From positions 1 to 10,652 of the forward strand of contig CAYYFC010000043.1 of NCBI GenBank assembly GCA_964471215.1: a stretch of 10,652 nucleotides of DNA. Reading direction: 5' to 3'. The notes under the pieces were generated by a model, which ran no database searches, had not been told where the DNA came from, and saw only the letters and a list, made by a program, of their open reading frames with translations. Positions 1 through 5,923 of the stretch are shown here, one piece after another. Each line of letters opens with the position of its first letter. Position 1 is the stretch's first letter. This stretch comes from Archaeoglobus_B sp964471215 (GTDB taxonomy: Archaea; Halobacteriota; Archaeoglobi; Archaeoglobales; Archaeoglobaceae). The position numbers were made by a program, and so were the translations under genes.

Positions 1-137
1 CCACCTCTCCGCCTTGCGGACAGGTGGGTTTAACGGGGTGCTGACCCACCCCGTGTATATCCGATGAGGAGTGAGGCTGAGGATATGCACAAACCTCCCC
101 GTGGGAATCCTCGCACTTCAGTGCGGAGAGGAGGTCA
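1..137 (+). mobile_element. tnpB-less IS200/IS605-like element, right-end / omega-RNA-like scaffold (copy 1, cut by window start)
   Basis: This GC-rich structured repeat is nearly the same as the reverse complement of 7326-7460 and 2519-2650. On the plus strand it holds, in order: a hairpin at 1-28 (CCACCTCTCCGCC pairing with GCGGACAGGTGG), a GGGGTG/CACCCC stem, a long stem formed by TATATCC/GGATAT segments, and a terminal GCACTTCAGTGC hairpin at 113-124 followed by GAGGAGGTCAAA. The last motif abuts host DNA of the abiEii fragment. A terminal hairpin followed by GGAGG-TCA resembles right ends of TnpB-type IS200/IS605 elements, where the omega RNA scaffold lies. That family assignment comes from recalled similarity and no search was run. 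No transposase reading frame is visible, and the other end is outside the window. Confidence 0.6.
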
Positions 138-213
138 AATAATCCTTTTCGGTCAACCCAACGCTCAATCCTCTTATCCTTGAAATCCTTCTTATTTCCT
201 CTTCAGTTAACAT
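118..213 (-). pseudogene. AbiEii-type nucleotidyltransferase toxin, N-terminal stub truncated by repeat element
   Basis: An ATG at 213 lies one base after the AbiEi stop. It opens a frame starting MLTEEEIRRIS and continuing RGLSVGLTEKDYLT, then runs into the repeat element and stops at 118-120. The order AbiEi then AbiEii, the tight spacing, and the pattern of a basic N-terminal helix followed by GLxxGLxEKDY match the N-terminus of AbiEii/AbiGii nucleotidyltransferase toxins, as I know the family. Only about 27 host codons remain. The nucleotidyltransferase active-site motif (GSxxx..D) and everything after it are missing, so this copy should be inactive. The break coincides with TTGAC (138-134 on the minus strand), the junction seen at other copies of the element. 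Confidence 0.68.
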
Positions 214-214
214 T

Positions 215-1024
215 TCACCACATCAATTCTTCCTTGCTTACATTAACTAACAGTTTCCATTTCGGGTTGTATTCTCCTTCCCTCCTCCTTGTTGGATCTA
301 AAACGGAATGGCTCTTTTTAACGTATTTCTCCAAGTCCTTTGAATCCAGACCCAGGAAATCGAGGATAAAACCCAATCTTTTAATTATTGCATTATTACC
401 CATCTTTAAAGCATATCCTGTCAATTTTTTGAAATCTATTTCATCTTTTGCAAGGAAAATAGCTTTGGCAATTTCACATATTCCACCACAATACCTTGGC
501 TTATCCAGGCAATCTATTATAGTTTTTTCCTTATCAGAAATCCTAACCTTGAAGTTCGAGATTGCAATTTCGGTGAACCCAAAGAACTTTCTCTTAGATA
601 GGTAAATAAACTTGAACTCCATTCCAAATATCTTCCTGCTACCAATTCTCTTGGTAGTTGCGACGAAAACTTTGTTTGGTATTTGCTCGGTAAATCCATA
701 ATAATTTAGAGCAGACCAGTAGGCTATGTAGGAGGGTTTGAACAGGGAAGCTATTATGAACTCATGTTCAGCATACATAGCTTTTATTCCGGCTGACAGA
801 GGAATTATCATGTATTTCCCTTTTATTATCCTCTCAACCCATCTCTTCTTTATCAACCTATAAACGATAACTTTAGCATGCTCATAACTGCAATTCAAAA
901 CATCCATGACATCCTTTAACTCAAATACATTCTTCCTGTTCTCAGCTAAGCAAGAGAGAAGATAGCTTTCCTTCTCAGACAATCCTTTTCTTTTCTCATT
1001 AAAGGTAACAGTTTCTGTTACCAT
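215..1024 (-). CDS. AbiEi-family antitoxin / transcriptional autoregulator (type IV TA)
   Basis: A 269-residue protein. Residues 15-75 look like a winged-helix N-terminal domain. The block YIAYWSALNYYGFTEQIP at 99-116 and the block SDKEKTIIDCLDKPRYCGG at 163-181 are hallmarks of the AbiEi antitoxin family. In that family the protein neutralises the AbiEii nucleotidyltransferase toxin and represses its own operon by binding inverted repeats with its N-terminal domain. The partner toxin follows immediately but is reduced to a stub, so this is an orphan antitoxin. Two perfect palindromes overlap and precede the ATG (1004-1022, 1027-1039), and a TATA-like element lies about 25 bp upstream, suggesting leaderless transcription with autorepression. 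The gene is full length with no internal damage, which may reflect retention as a regulator or recent loss of the partner. Confidence 0.85.
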   Translation of the reverse strand: MVTETVTFNEKRKGLSEKESYLLSCLAENRKNVFELKDVMDVLNCSYEHAKVIVYRLIKKRWVERIIKGKYMIIPLSAGIKAMYAEHEFIIASLFKPSYIAYWSALNYYGFTEQIPNKVFVATTKRIGSRKIFGMEFKFIYLSKRKFFGFTEIAISNFKVRISDKEKTIIDCLDKPRYCGGICEIAKAIFLAKDEIDFKKLTGYALKMGNNAIIKRLGFILDFLGLDSKDLEKYVKKSHSVLDPTRRREGEYNPKWKLLVNVSKEELMW

Positions 1025-1039
1025 AATTACAACTTGTAA
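1004..1039 (-). promoter_or_regulatory. Candidate AbiEi operator: two perfect palindromes at the abiEi start
   Basis: GGTAACAG-TTT-CTGTTACC (1004-1022) is a perfect 8-3-8 inverted repeat covering codons 1-7 of abiEi. TTACAA-C-TTGTAA (1027-1039) is a perfect 6-1-6 repeat directly upstream. The presumed start site near 1024 sits between them. AbiEi proteins are known to bind two inverted repeats in their own promoter. The assignment to this protein is inference; the palindromes are directly seen. Confidence 0.6.
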
Positions 1040-1044
1040 AAATT

Positions 1045-1054
1045 GTTTTAAATT
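1045..1054 (-). promoter_or_regulatory. TATA-like box for abiEi
   Basis: On the minus strand this reads AATTTAAAAC, centred about 25 bp upstream of the ATG at 1024. That is the expected distance for an archaeal TATA box driving a leaderless transcript. Confidence 0.45.
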
Positions 1055-1125
1055 CTTTTCATTTTCACATTACGATGCTGCAAAAAAATTTACAAATTTC
1101 CTCGAGCTTATTTAGAGGTCTAATC

Positions 1126-1316
1126 ATGAAGGAGAGATCAGCTGAAGATTTAAAATGGATTAATGAGCATATAAGAGAATTACAGGAGAAATATCCAGAC
1201 ATGTACTGGCGGTTTACAATGGAAAATGTACGCGGCTGATAGAGATTTAAAAAATGTTTGTGAGCAGTTGGGAAGAGAAAGATAAAGCATTAAATACTTT
1301 TGATGTAATAAAATAA
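1126..1316 (+). pseudogene. DUF5678-like small protein, frameshifted
   Basis: Three overlapping frames together rebuild a protein of about 63 residues: MKERSAEDLKWINEHI... ending KYPDMY in the first frame, AVYNGK in the second, then YAADRDLKNVCEQLGRE, and finally DKALNTFDVIK before TAA at 1314-1316. The pattern (charged helix, EKYPDMYVAVYNGKV, then a K..E.L helix) matches archaeal DUF5678 proteins, whose function is unknown and which often sit near toxin-antitoxin genes. Restoring the frame needs one base added near 1204, one added near 1230, and one removed in the AAA at about 1278-1280. It lies between abiEi and the radical SAM gene, divergent from abiEi. It is either a decayed gene or a victim of sequencing indels. 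Confidence 0.6.
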
Positions 1317-1416
1317 GAAAATAAAATATGGAGGACTATTGCTGGCTGAGGGGAAGACAGAAAAAAGGTTCGCATAGTTGAAAATTTCGGAAATACCAAA
1401 GTTTTCCCGATCACAG

Positions 1417-2421
1417 TCAAATTCCGTCAACGATTTCAGCTATCTCGGACGGAAGGACGTGAAGATATCTCTTTCCCCTGTAGATCGTAGCAACTACAAG
1501 CCTCGTTCTTTCTCTGTTTATCCCGTAGTACTCCCTGAAGGGTGCCTCGTCGAACCTAAGATCCTTCCTCGACAATACCTCATCCTCGAAATCCCTTGAG
1601 AAATCCTTGAAATCCATCTTTTTACCGTGTCTATCGACTATTTCAACGTCAACAACGTACTTCCTTCCCTTTTTCCATATGCAGTAATTCTCGGCATGGT
1701 TTATTCCAAGAACAGGATTCACATTAACGTTTTCAAGAGAGTTCGATTCGACGAAGTCGAACAACCTGCAGAATCCCTTTATCTGGTATTCGAAGAACTT
1801 TTCCGGCATGTCTGAAAGCCATTCGAACTGGTACTCGTTCACGCCTTTGAACGATACGTCGAAGTCAACCCTCAGATCTCCTATTTCAAGCAGATCTTCC
1901 ATGTCTATTCTGTTCATCCCCGCGAGAACTCCATTTGTCTCAACTATGAGCTTAGATCTGGAAACGCATTCAGCAGATCTCTCATCAAAACACATCTTCC
2001 TGCATATGTCGAGAAGATTCTCCTCATTGCCTAAGATCTTCATAACCTCAACAAGGTGATGCCACTGAAGCGTCGGCTCGTTTCCGGTTATCCTTATAAT
2101 ACCTATTCCGTACCTAGATCTCGATACAAACGGATCTGTCAGGGTGTGATGGACCCTGCACAGTATATCCTTTACGACCTGAACAGGCGTCTTCCTTATC
2201 TCAAGCTCTGAATTCCTCATCTTCCATCCCCAGCAGTACTTGCAGTTCAGGTTGCAACCCTTAATATCGAGAACTATCTCGAGTTCGGAATCCGCCAGGC
2301 CGCAGGATGCTATGCAGTCGTGATCAACATAAAGCTTATTGCACCTATGCCATCCAAGCCCCCTTCTCTTAAGAGGGACCCATCTCGTTCTGTAGTAAAG
2401 ATTCGAGTACACACCGATCAC
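1417..2421 (-). CDS. Radical SAM protein, PFL-activase-like core, substrate unknown
   Basis: A 334-residue cytosolic protein. The CX3CX2C cluster (C56, C60, C63, in CNLNCKYC) should bind the 4Fe-4S cluster that cleaves S-adenosylmethionine. TGNEP at 112-116 is a variant of the GGEP SAM-binding motif, ETNG is at 161-164, and DVSFKGVNEYQF resembles the later core strand of pyruvate-formate-lyase-activase-like radical SAM proteins. Extra cysteines (C27, C36, C40) precede the cluster; there is no clear C-terminal SPASM domain. The start is GTG at 2421, because the ATG at 2426 hits a stop after two codons. A TATA-like element sits about 24 bp upstream, giving a leaderless transcript. It is a single gene without operon partners, and the substrate cannot be inferred from context. 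The DNA is somewhat more GC-rich than the flanking intergenic sequence. Confidence 0.85.
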   Translation of the reverse strand: MIGVYSNLYYRTRWVPLKRRGLGWHRCNKLYVDHDCIASCGLADSELEIVLDIKGCNLNCKYCWGWKMRNSELEIRKTPVQVVKDILCRVHHTLTDPFVSRSRYGIGIIRITGNEPTLQWHHLVEVMKILGNEENLLDICRKMCFDERSAECVSRSKLIVETNGVLAGMNRIDMEDLLEIGDLRVDFDVSFKGVNEYQFEWLSDMPEKFFEYQIKGFCRLFDFVESNSLENVNVNPVLGINHAENYCIWKKGRKYVVDVEIVDRHGKKMDFKDFSRDFEDEVLSRKDLRFDEAPFREYYGINRERTRLVVATIYRGKRYLHVLPSEIAEIVDGI

Positions 2422-2436
2422 AGCATTAGTAGGCTT

Positions 2437-2452
2437 TCGGTATTTTTAACCG
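2437..2452. promoter_or_regulatory. Shared divergent promoter (TATA-like) between radical SAM gene and broken ORF
   Basis: CGGTATTTTTAACCG contains an A/T core about 24 bp from the GTG at 2421 (minus) and about 25 bp from the ATG at 2471 (plus). A single TATA-like core may therefore serve both directions. Seen in sequence; function inferred from archaeal promoter spacing. Confidence 0.4.
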
Positions 2453-2470
2453 TTTGCAGGAGAAGACATT

Positions 2471-2522
2471 ATGATAAAAAACGTGGAAGAACTATCAAAA
2501 TGATCTGCCGGAGGAGTTTGAC
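2471..2522 (+). pseudogene. N-terminal fragment of an unknown small ORF, frameshifted and interrupted by repeat element
   Basis: ATG at 2471 encodes MIKNVEELSK and then a stop. A one-base shift near 2498-2501 continues as DLPEEFD, exactly up to the repeat element at TTTGAC (2517-2522). The joined reading MIKNVEELSK-DLPEEFD looks like a natural N-terminus of a small antitoxin- or nucleotidyltransferase-type protein, but it is too short to assign. It lies divergent from the radical SAM gene and shares its promoter region. Confidence 0.4.
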
Positions 2523-2762
2523 CTCTTTGCACTGAAGTGCAAGGGTTCCGGCGGGAAGTTTACGTATATTTTCAGCCTCGCTCCTCATCAGATATACGCG
2601 GAGCTGGCTAGAGCCTCGTTAAGCCCACTCGTCCTTGAGGAGAGGTGGGTTATAGTTCTCCTTGCTTGGTTAAACTACTTAACATTGGACAAATCTAAGC
2701 GATGCTTTATAGGTATATCACCTACCTCTCCCCAATTCATCCCTGCTTTAAACAGTATATGA
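2519..2762 (-). mobile_element. tnpB-less IS200/IS605-like element (copy 2)
   Basis: Same family as 7326-7600 and 1-137. Read on the minus strand, the terminal hairpin GCACTTCAGTGC (2529-2540) is followed by GAGGTCAAA at the junction with host DNA. Internal to it are a degenerate long stem (CGTATAT/ATATACG), an AGC-type stem (GGAGCT/AGCCTC with one mismatch and one wobble) and a hairpin CCCACTCGTCCT/AGGAGAGGTGGG at 2621-2646. The distal part carries a conserved 30-bp block (2682-2712) shared with 7491-7520 at 26 of 30 positions, which includes a TATAAAG pointing toward the scaffold. The distal boundary near 2762 is approximate. There is no transposase gene. Confidence 0.6.
2682..2712 (-). promoter_or_regulatory. 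Conserved element-internal promoter-like block (copy 2)
   Basis: On the minus strand a CTATAAAG box is followed, after a conserved CGCTTAGATTTGTCCAATGT stretch, by an ATG about 25 bp downstream. The copy at 7491-7524 has the same arrangement. This would fit the left-end promoter and leaderless start of an ancestral tnpB or of the structured RNA. The conservation is seen; the promoter role is inferred. Confidence 0.35.
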
Positions 2763-2787
2763 CAAAGTTCAAGTTTTGGGCACATAT

Positions 2788-2859
2788 GCCCACATCTTCT
2801 TGTGGACAGGTGGGTTTAACGGGGCTCTGACCAGCCCCACGTATATCTGATGAGGAGCA
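2788..2859 (+). mobile_element. Truncated copy of the structured repeat (copy 3, opposite orientation to copy 2)
   Basis: This segment matches the scaffold of copy 1 in the same orientation: a GCCCACATC...TGTGG/AGGTGGG hairpin, then GGGGCTCTGACCAGCCCC, then ACGTATATCTGATGAGGAGC. It stops before the long-stem partner and the terminal hairpin. Its GGGGCT/AGCCCC stem replaces the GGGGTG/CACCCC stem of copies 1 and 5 with compensating changes. Together with copy 2 it forms a loose inverted pair. Confidence 0.5.
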
Positions 2860-2960
2860 ATTAGGTTTACTAAATGGGATTAAGGATTTTTATTTTGTTC
2901 TAAAATTTTTTCAGAATTTTTATTTCGGAATTAAATGTCGGACTTTTCCGTTCTAATTCT
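2854..2960 (+). repeat. A/T-rich direct repeat, copy A (left of vapBC)
   Basis: GCAATTAGG followed by TTTTTATTTT, CTAAAATTTTT, ATTTTTATTTC and TTAAATG recurs in the same order and orientation at about 3994-4075. The two copies are diverged and bracket the vapBC locus. There are no coding signs. Confidence 0.45.
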
Positions 2961-3029
2961 AAAATTGATGAATTCTGAATTTCCAAAACTCGTCAACATT
3001 ATAGCCATAAATTTCTACGGTTGAAATAA

Positions 3030-3455
3030 TTACTTAATACAAATGACTAGATTAGAGTATCTAGAGTCTTGAAGTTTTTTCCATAGTTTGTCATCTGTCG
3101 TAATCAGTTTCTCATTGAGTTTAGATGCCAAGGCTACAAATAGTGCATCATAAACTGTGATAGACACATCCAACGCTATATCAAAAGCCGAATCAATGAG
3201 CGATAAGCTGTCGACGACCTTGCATATCTTACTCACGAACTCCACTGCTTTTCTCAAAGCTTGCTTCGAGAGATCTTTATCCTCACCGTATACGTACACC
3301 TTTTTCCATGCCGCATTTGCAACTTCTGAAAACGCTTGATCAACTGTATAATATTCGCTGAATCTATCAACTTCTTCTTCTACTTTATCTGAAACATCTT
3401 CTTTGAAGAACAACGCTACTATGGCGCTCGAATCTAAAACTACCCTATCTCCCAT
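3030..3455 (-). CDS. vapC: VapC-type PIN-domain ribonuclease toxin
   Basis: A 141-residue PIN domain, a typical VapC length. The four acidic positions of the metal-binding site are visible: D8 in VVLDSSAIVALF, E44 in FSEVANAAW, D103 in TVYDALFVALA, and D121 in LITTDDKLW. VapC toxins are Mg-dependent endoribonucleases that cut structured RNA, commonly tRNA, and are held inactive by the co-expressed VapB. The ATG at 3455 overlaps the end of the upstream antitoxin gene by 11 bases, the usual translational coupling. The gene appears intact and is flanked by diverged direct repeats. The RNA target cannot be read from sequence. Confidence 0.92.
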   Translation of the reverse strand: MGDRVVLDSSAIVALFFKEDVSDKVEEEVDRFSEYYTVDQAFSEVANAAWKKVYVYGEDKDLSKQALRKAVEFVSKICKVVDSLSLIDSAFDIALDVSITVYDALFVALASKLNEKLITTDDKLWKKLQDSRYSNLVICIK

Positions 3456-3669
3456 CTCTATCCTCTCTTATGAGTTTTGATGCCGGAACACTTGTTTTCA
3501 TTTTTTCTCTCAGTTCTCTAGCCTCTTTTAACAACTTCTTCTTGTATTCTTCCTTAACTCTCTCTTCCACGAGCTTCCTAATTTCCTCTTGCCAGTCTAT
3601 ATCTTTTATCTCTTTCATCATCTCCTTTATCTCTTTGTGTATCCTGATACTGTAAACAATTGTACTCAT
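3445..3669 (-). CDS. vapB: VapB-type antitoxin
   Basis: A 74-residue, highly charged protein. The N-terminal strand STIVYSIRIHKEIKEMMKE fits a ribbon-helix-helix DNA-binding fold. A long Lys/Glu helix follows at residues 25-58, and the C-terminal tail KTSVPASKLIREDRD is the kind of segment that wraps the VapC active site. It overlaps vapC by 11 bases as the first gene of a two-gene operon. The ATG lies inside a perfect 10-bp inverted repeat (3651-3660 and 3675-3684), with a TATA-like box about 26 bp upstream. A leaderless transcript repressed by the VapBC complex is therefore likely. Family placement rests on the pairing and the charge pattern. Confidence 0.85.
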   Translation of the reverse strand: MSTIVYSIRIHKEIKEMMKEIKDIDWQEEIRKLVEERVKEEYKKKLLKEARELREKMKTSVPASKLIREDRDGR

Positions 3670-3684
3670 ATCTGATTGTTTACA
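3651..3684 (-). promoter_or_regulatory. Candidate VapBC operator: TGTAAACAAT-N14-ATTGTTTACA
   Basis: A perfect 10-bp inverted repeat with half-sites at 3651-3660 and 3675-3684. The vapB ATG (3669-3667) lies at its centre, so a bound repressor would cover the presumed transcription start. VapB ribbon-helix-helix dimers are known to bind such repeats in their own promoters. Confidence 0.65.
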
Positions 3685-3690
3685 TAATTA

Positions 3691-3699
3691 GTATATATG
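3691..3699 (-). promoter_or_regulatory. TATA box of vapBC
   Basis: On the minus strand this reads CATATATAC, about 26 bp upstream of the vapB ATG, the standard archaeal TATA position for a leaderless transcript. Confidence 0.5.
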
Positions 3700-3788
3700 G
3701 CTTACGTAGAGCCAATCGACCAGGTCCTATAAGTGTTGTTAACAAATATTATATTTGGTCTAATTGATAGTTACACAAATGCGTTAAG

Positions 3789-3827
<39 letters not shown>

Positions 3828-3832
<5 letters not shown>

Positions 3833-4001
3833 GGAGTGTGAAAATCTGAAGCATCCTGAAAAGTGCAGTATATTCAAGTTTTTCAAAGGAAGAAAATAGA
3901 ATAAAATGGAAAAAGAGAATAAAACCTATACACATAGACTTTTACAGAAAGTTGCTAAGAAAGCCCTGCATTTCACAGTAGTCCCGAAAGTTGGCAATTA
4001 G
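3828..4001 (+). pseudogene. Possible remnant of a small cysteine-containing protein with internal TAG
   Basis: One plus-strand frame reads RKECENLKHPEKCSIFKFF, meets a TAG at 3891-3893, then continues in the same frame as NKMEKENKTYTHRL...KKALHFTVVP to a TAG at 3999-4001. The composition (Cys, Lys, Glu, aromatic clusters) looks coding-like, but no family is recognised and no start is visible because the left side is cut by the repeat element. The downstream piece could instead be a 31-codon ORF from ATG 3906. Low certainty. Confidence 0.25.
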
Positions 4002-4075
4002 GCTAATCTAAATAGTTTAAAATTTTTATTTTATTTCTAAAATTTTTATTTCAAAGTTAAATGCCAAACTTTTCC
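3994..4075 (+). repeat. A/T-rich direct repeat, copy B (right of vapBC)
   Basis: Second copy of the repeat at 2854-2960, in the same orientation: GCAATTAGGCTAA, ATTTTTATTTTATTTCTAAAA (with small differences), ATTTTTATTTC and TTAAATGCC..ACTTTTCC. The vapBC locus lies between the copies. Confidence 0.45.
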
Positions 4076-4255
4076 ATCTACTGTTTAAAGCGAGGCTTCC
4101 TTAACAATGTTTTGTGATTGTGCTGAGCAATGAGGATATACCCGGATTCCTTATAGAATTGCTTAGCTGACTTCCACTCAAAGCCCTATGGGTGTCATAG
4201 AAGCAAGGCTTCTACCGAATGAAATTCGCTATTATATGCTGCGATTTCGGCCATT
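4076..4255. other. Intergenic stretch without a recognisable gene
   Basis: It holds scattered fragments similar to the repeat family (GCGAGGCTTCC at 4090-4100, GAGGATATACCC near 4133-4144) and a loose inverted pair GCTGAGCAAT/ATTGCTTAGC. No reading frame is credible. Together with 3670-4075, this 586-bp gap between vapB and the P-loop gene looks like degenerate mobile-element DNA. Confidence 0.35.
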
Positions 4256-4837
4256 TCATATTGACGAATTGGACTTTCTCGACAGTATTTCGTTTAAAAT
4301 CCTTTCTACTCTTTTTTCTGCGGTCGTTGCCGGTAACTCCGTAAATCTGTTGTTGTATATCTTCTTCAAGATCTCGTAATGCTTAGATCTCTCAGCTATA
4401 TCCCTTAGCGATCTGAACCCGTCATCCACGTAGACGTTTAGAGGCTGAAGTAAGAAGACGACATCGTACCTATCGATGTACCTCCTGACGATACCAGATA
4501 TCTTCCGACTCAAATTCGACGGAAGGTAAAGCTTTGAATAGAGGTAGACTTCGGCAACGGTACTGTCGCATATGACGAAATCATAGGACCTGATCAGATC
4601 AGACTCCATCTTAACTTTCATCTTCAAAACCTCAAGCTCAAATCTGAAATAATCTAAGGGATTCCTTCTTATATCGTCCACCTTTTTATATCCCATTTTT
4701 TTTGCAACCTCCCTTGCAAACTCTGGAATTACGACTGAACTGAAGCCCATGTCTGACAATCTCTCATTAAGTCTTTGCGAGACCGTGGTTTTACCGGAAA
4801 GGGTTGCACCTCCTATTCCTATCAGCATTTCAATCAT
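4256..4837 (-). CDS. P-loop NTPase of the AAA_28 / NadR-like kinase family
   Basis: A 193-residue soluble protein. The Walker A motif GATLSGKTT lies at residues 10-18 and PEFAREVAKKMG at 38-49 is the acidic/Arg block typical of AAA_28 proteins. VICDSTVAEVYLYSK near 88-102 is the Walker B region. DGFRSLRDIAERSKHYEILKKIY near 144-166 matches the family's nucleotide-binding lid and C-terminal helix. The fold is that of NadR-type nicotinamide/nucleoside kinases and related P-loop proteins. The substrate is unknown; a small-molecule kinase is the likely role. The length is normal. Start ATG 4837, or ATG 4828, since both are plausible ahead of MLIGIGG. A TAAATAAAAT box lies at 4851-4860. It is a single gene. 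Confidence 0.75.
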   Translation of the reverse strand: MIEMLIGIGGATLSGKTTVSQRLNERLSDMGFSSVVIPEFAREVAKKMGYKKVDDIRRNPLDYFRFELEVLKMKVKMESDLIRSYDFVICDSTVAEVYLYSKLYLPSNLSRKISGIVRRYIDRYDVVFLLQPLNVYVDDGFRSLRDIAERSKHYEILKKIYNNRFTELPATTAEKRVERILNEILSRKSNSSI

Positions 4838-5161
4838 TTTTGGAATTGGGATTTTATTTATCCTTTGTGGTGTTAACGTTTAAGTATGTATTGGGAACCG
4901 TTGACACCATTTCTCCATCGGTGCATAGTTGATATGTCGCCGTGAGATAACGGCATGCATGCTGCGATAACAATCAAAAAGTAATAGACATGCTCTTCTG
5001 TGCAAATTGTCCAGACGCATAACATCCCGTTCAGATTCATCCATATTAACCCTTTCCCTGCTCAGAGCGGTAGGTTGGAAAATAGATGGTGAGCTTTGAC
5101 CAGGTCAAAACGAGTATTATATCCCTGTATCTTCTGCAAACGATAAATTTTAAATTTTAAA
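4838..5161. other. Intergenic region between divergent genes, with palindromes
   Basis: No credible gene. It contains the TATA-like box of the P-loop gene (4851-4860), a short GCCGT/ACGGC hairpin (4939-4954), the perfect palindrome at 5095-5109 and an A/T-rich promoter stretch (5142-5161) before the DUF457-like gene. Confidence 0.4.
5095..5109. promoter_or_regulatory. Perfect palindrome TTTGACC-A-GGTCAAA upstream of the DUF457-like gene
   Basis: A 7-1-7 inverted repeat about 55-65 bp upstream of the gene start and upstream of its TATA-like region, a position suited to an activator or a dimeric regulator. The half-site also equals the TTTGAC/GGTCAAA found at the ends of the repeat elements, so it could instead be an insertion target or scar. 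Confidence 0.35.
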
Positions 5162-5641
5162 ATGGTTAAAGAGATTGGAATGCCCGACTGGCTTGCACAT
5201 GTACTCTTTGCATATGTGCTGTGCAAGGTTCTTGGATTTAAATTCAAAACCTTCAGAAGAGGAGAATACGTTGCAATAGTCATGTTAGGATCTCTCGTAC
5301 CGGATGTCGTAAAGATCGGAATGCTATTCGATTTATTTAATATATGGATATGGGATTGCATTGAACCTCTGCATACACCTGCTGGTTCCCTGCTTGTTTC
5401 AGCCCTAATTTCTCTACTTTTCCGAGATTCAATAGTATTTCCACTGCTCGTACTCGGATTCGCAACTCATTACTTTCTCGATTTCCTCATGGGTCACGTC
5501 AGCGGAGGAATGCTTTTGCTCTTCCCATTCAGCTGGAACGAGTATCAGCTGGGGTTGATCCATTGTGATGAGTACAGAGTTGCCCTAATAATGTCTGTTC
5601 TTGCAATTCTCATGTATTCCATAACTAGGCGTAGTAGATGA
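5162..5641 (+). CDS. DUF457-type membrane-bound metal-dependent hydrolase (YdjM-like)
   Basis: A 159-residue integral membrane protein. The motifs are PDWLAHVLFAY (residues 8-18, H13), GSLVPDV (43-49, D48), EPLHTPAGSLL (69-78, H71) and FATHYFLDFLMGH (100-112; H103, D107, H112), followed by the family-like LLLFPFSW. These His/Asp positions are the predicted metal ligands of DUF457/YdjM proteins, which are inner-membrane proteins with a phospholipase-C-like fold and no well-proven substrate. About four hydrophobic segments (35-60, 72-90, 91-110, 138-155) support membrane location. ATG 5162 is the longest start. ATG 5180 (MPDWLAH) is equally likely, since the domain starts there and the A/T box at 5144-5156 sits about 27-30 bp upstream of it. 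No operon partner. Confidence 0.8.
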   Translation: MVKEIGMPDWLAHVLFAYVLCKVLGFKFKTFRRGEYVAIVMLGSLVPDVVKIGMLFDLFNIWIWDCIEPLHTPAGSLLVSALISLLFRDSIVFPLLVLGFATHYFLDFLMGHVSGGMLLLFPFSWNEYQLGLIHCDEYRVALIMSVLAILMYSITRRSR

Positions 5642-5813
5642 GATATTCATACCTTTACTCGTCGCACAGACGTACTGTGAATCTTTAAATGTCTAAGAAT
5701 TTTATTATCTGTAATTCATGAGAATTTATACATCGATTCGTCTGCAAATCCAGAAGAATCTTAAATAAAAGCATATCGGGTATGAAATCTGAAATCTAAT
5801 TGAATTAGTCCAA

Positions 5814-5888
5814 TCAGATTTATTTATTTGTCGATTTGGTTTTAATCGCATGGCTATGGCTGCGTAAAATCCAAATCGGCCTCTGATT
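5814..5888. repeat. Imperfect inverted repeat / hairpin element
   Basis: The arms CGATTTGG-TTTTA-ATCGCA (5832-5850) and TGCG-TAAAA-TCCAAATCG (5861-5878) pair over about 18 positions with a one-base and a two-base bulge around the 10-base loop TGGCTATGGC. Outer segments AATCAGA (5814-5820) and TCTGATT (5882-5888) also pair. It may be a small palindromic mobile element, a transcription end structure, or a structured 5' region of the next gene. Confidence 0.55.
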
Positions 5889-5911
5889 TTTTAAAAATTT
5901 ATAACGATAAA

Positions 5912-5923
5912 GTTTAAAAATAT
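5912..5923 (+). promoter_or_regulatory. TATA-like box for the zinc-ribbon gene
   Basis: GTTTAAAAATAT is centred about 22 bp upstream of ATG 5939 and about 30 bp upstream of ATG 5948, consistent with a leaderless transcript from one of these ATGs. Confidence 0.4.

Noticed and set aside
180..605. 141-codon plus-strand ORF
   Set aside because: It lies opposite AbiEi, which has clear family motifs and a promoter; the plus-strand product is a low-complexity hydrophobic/Ser-rich shadow.
1328..1381. Short ORF MEDYCWLRGRQKKG after the DUF5678 remnant
   Set aside because: Only 17 codons, no family pattern, no ribosome binding site or partner that supports translation.
3891..3893. In-frame TAG read as pyrrolysine in the 3828-4001 frame
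   Set aside because: There is no sign of methylamine methyltransferase genes or a real gene here; a decayed fragment is more likely.
4090..4235. Further copies of the structured repeat (GCGAGGCTTCC, GAGGATATACCC, CTGACTTCC...GCAAGGCTTCT)
   Set aside because: The matches are short and scattered without preserved hairpins; they could be decayed copies but cannot be supported.
5062..5361. 99-codon minus-strand ORF
   Set aside because: It overlaps the DUF457-like gene with its conserved His/Asp motifs, and its own sequence has no recognisable family pattern.
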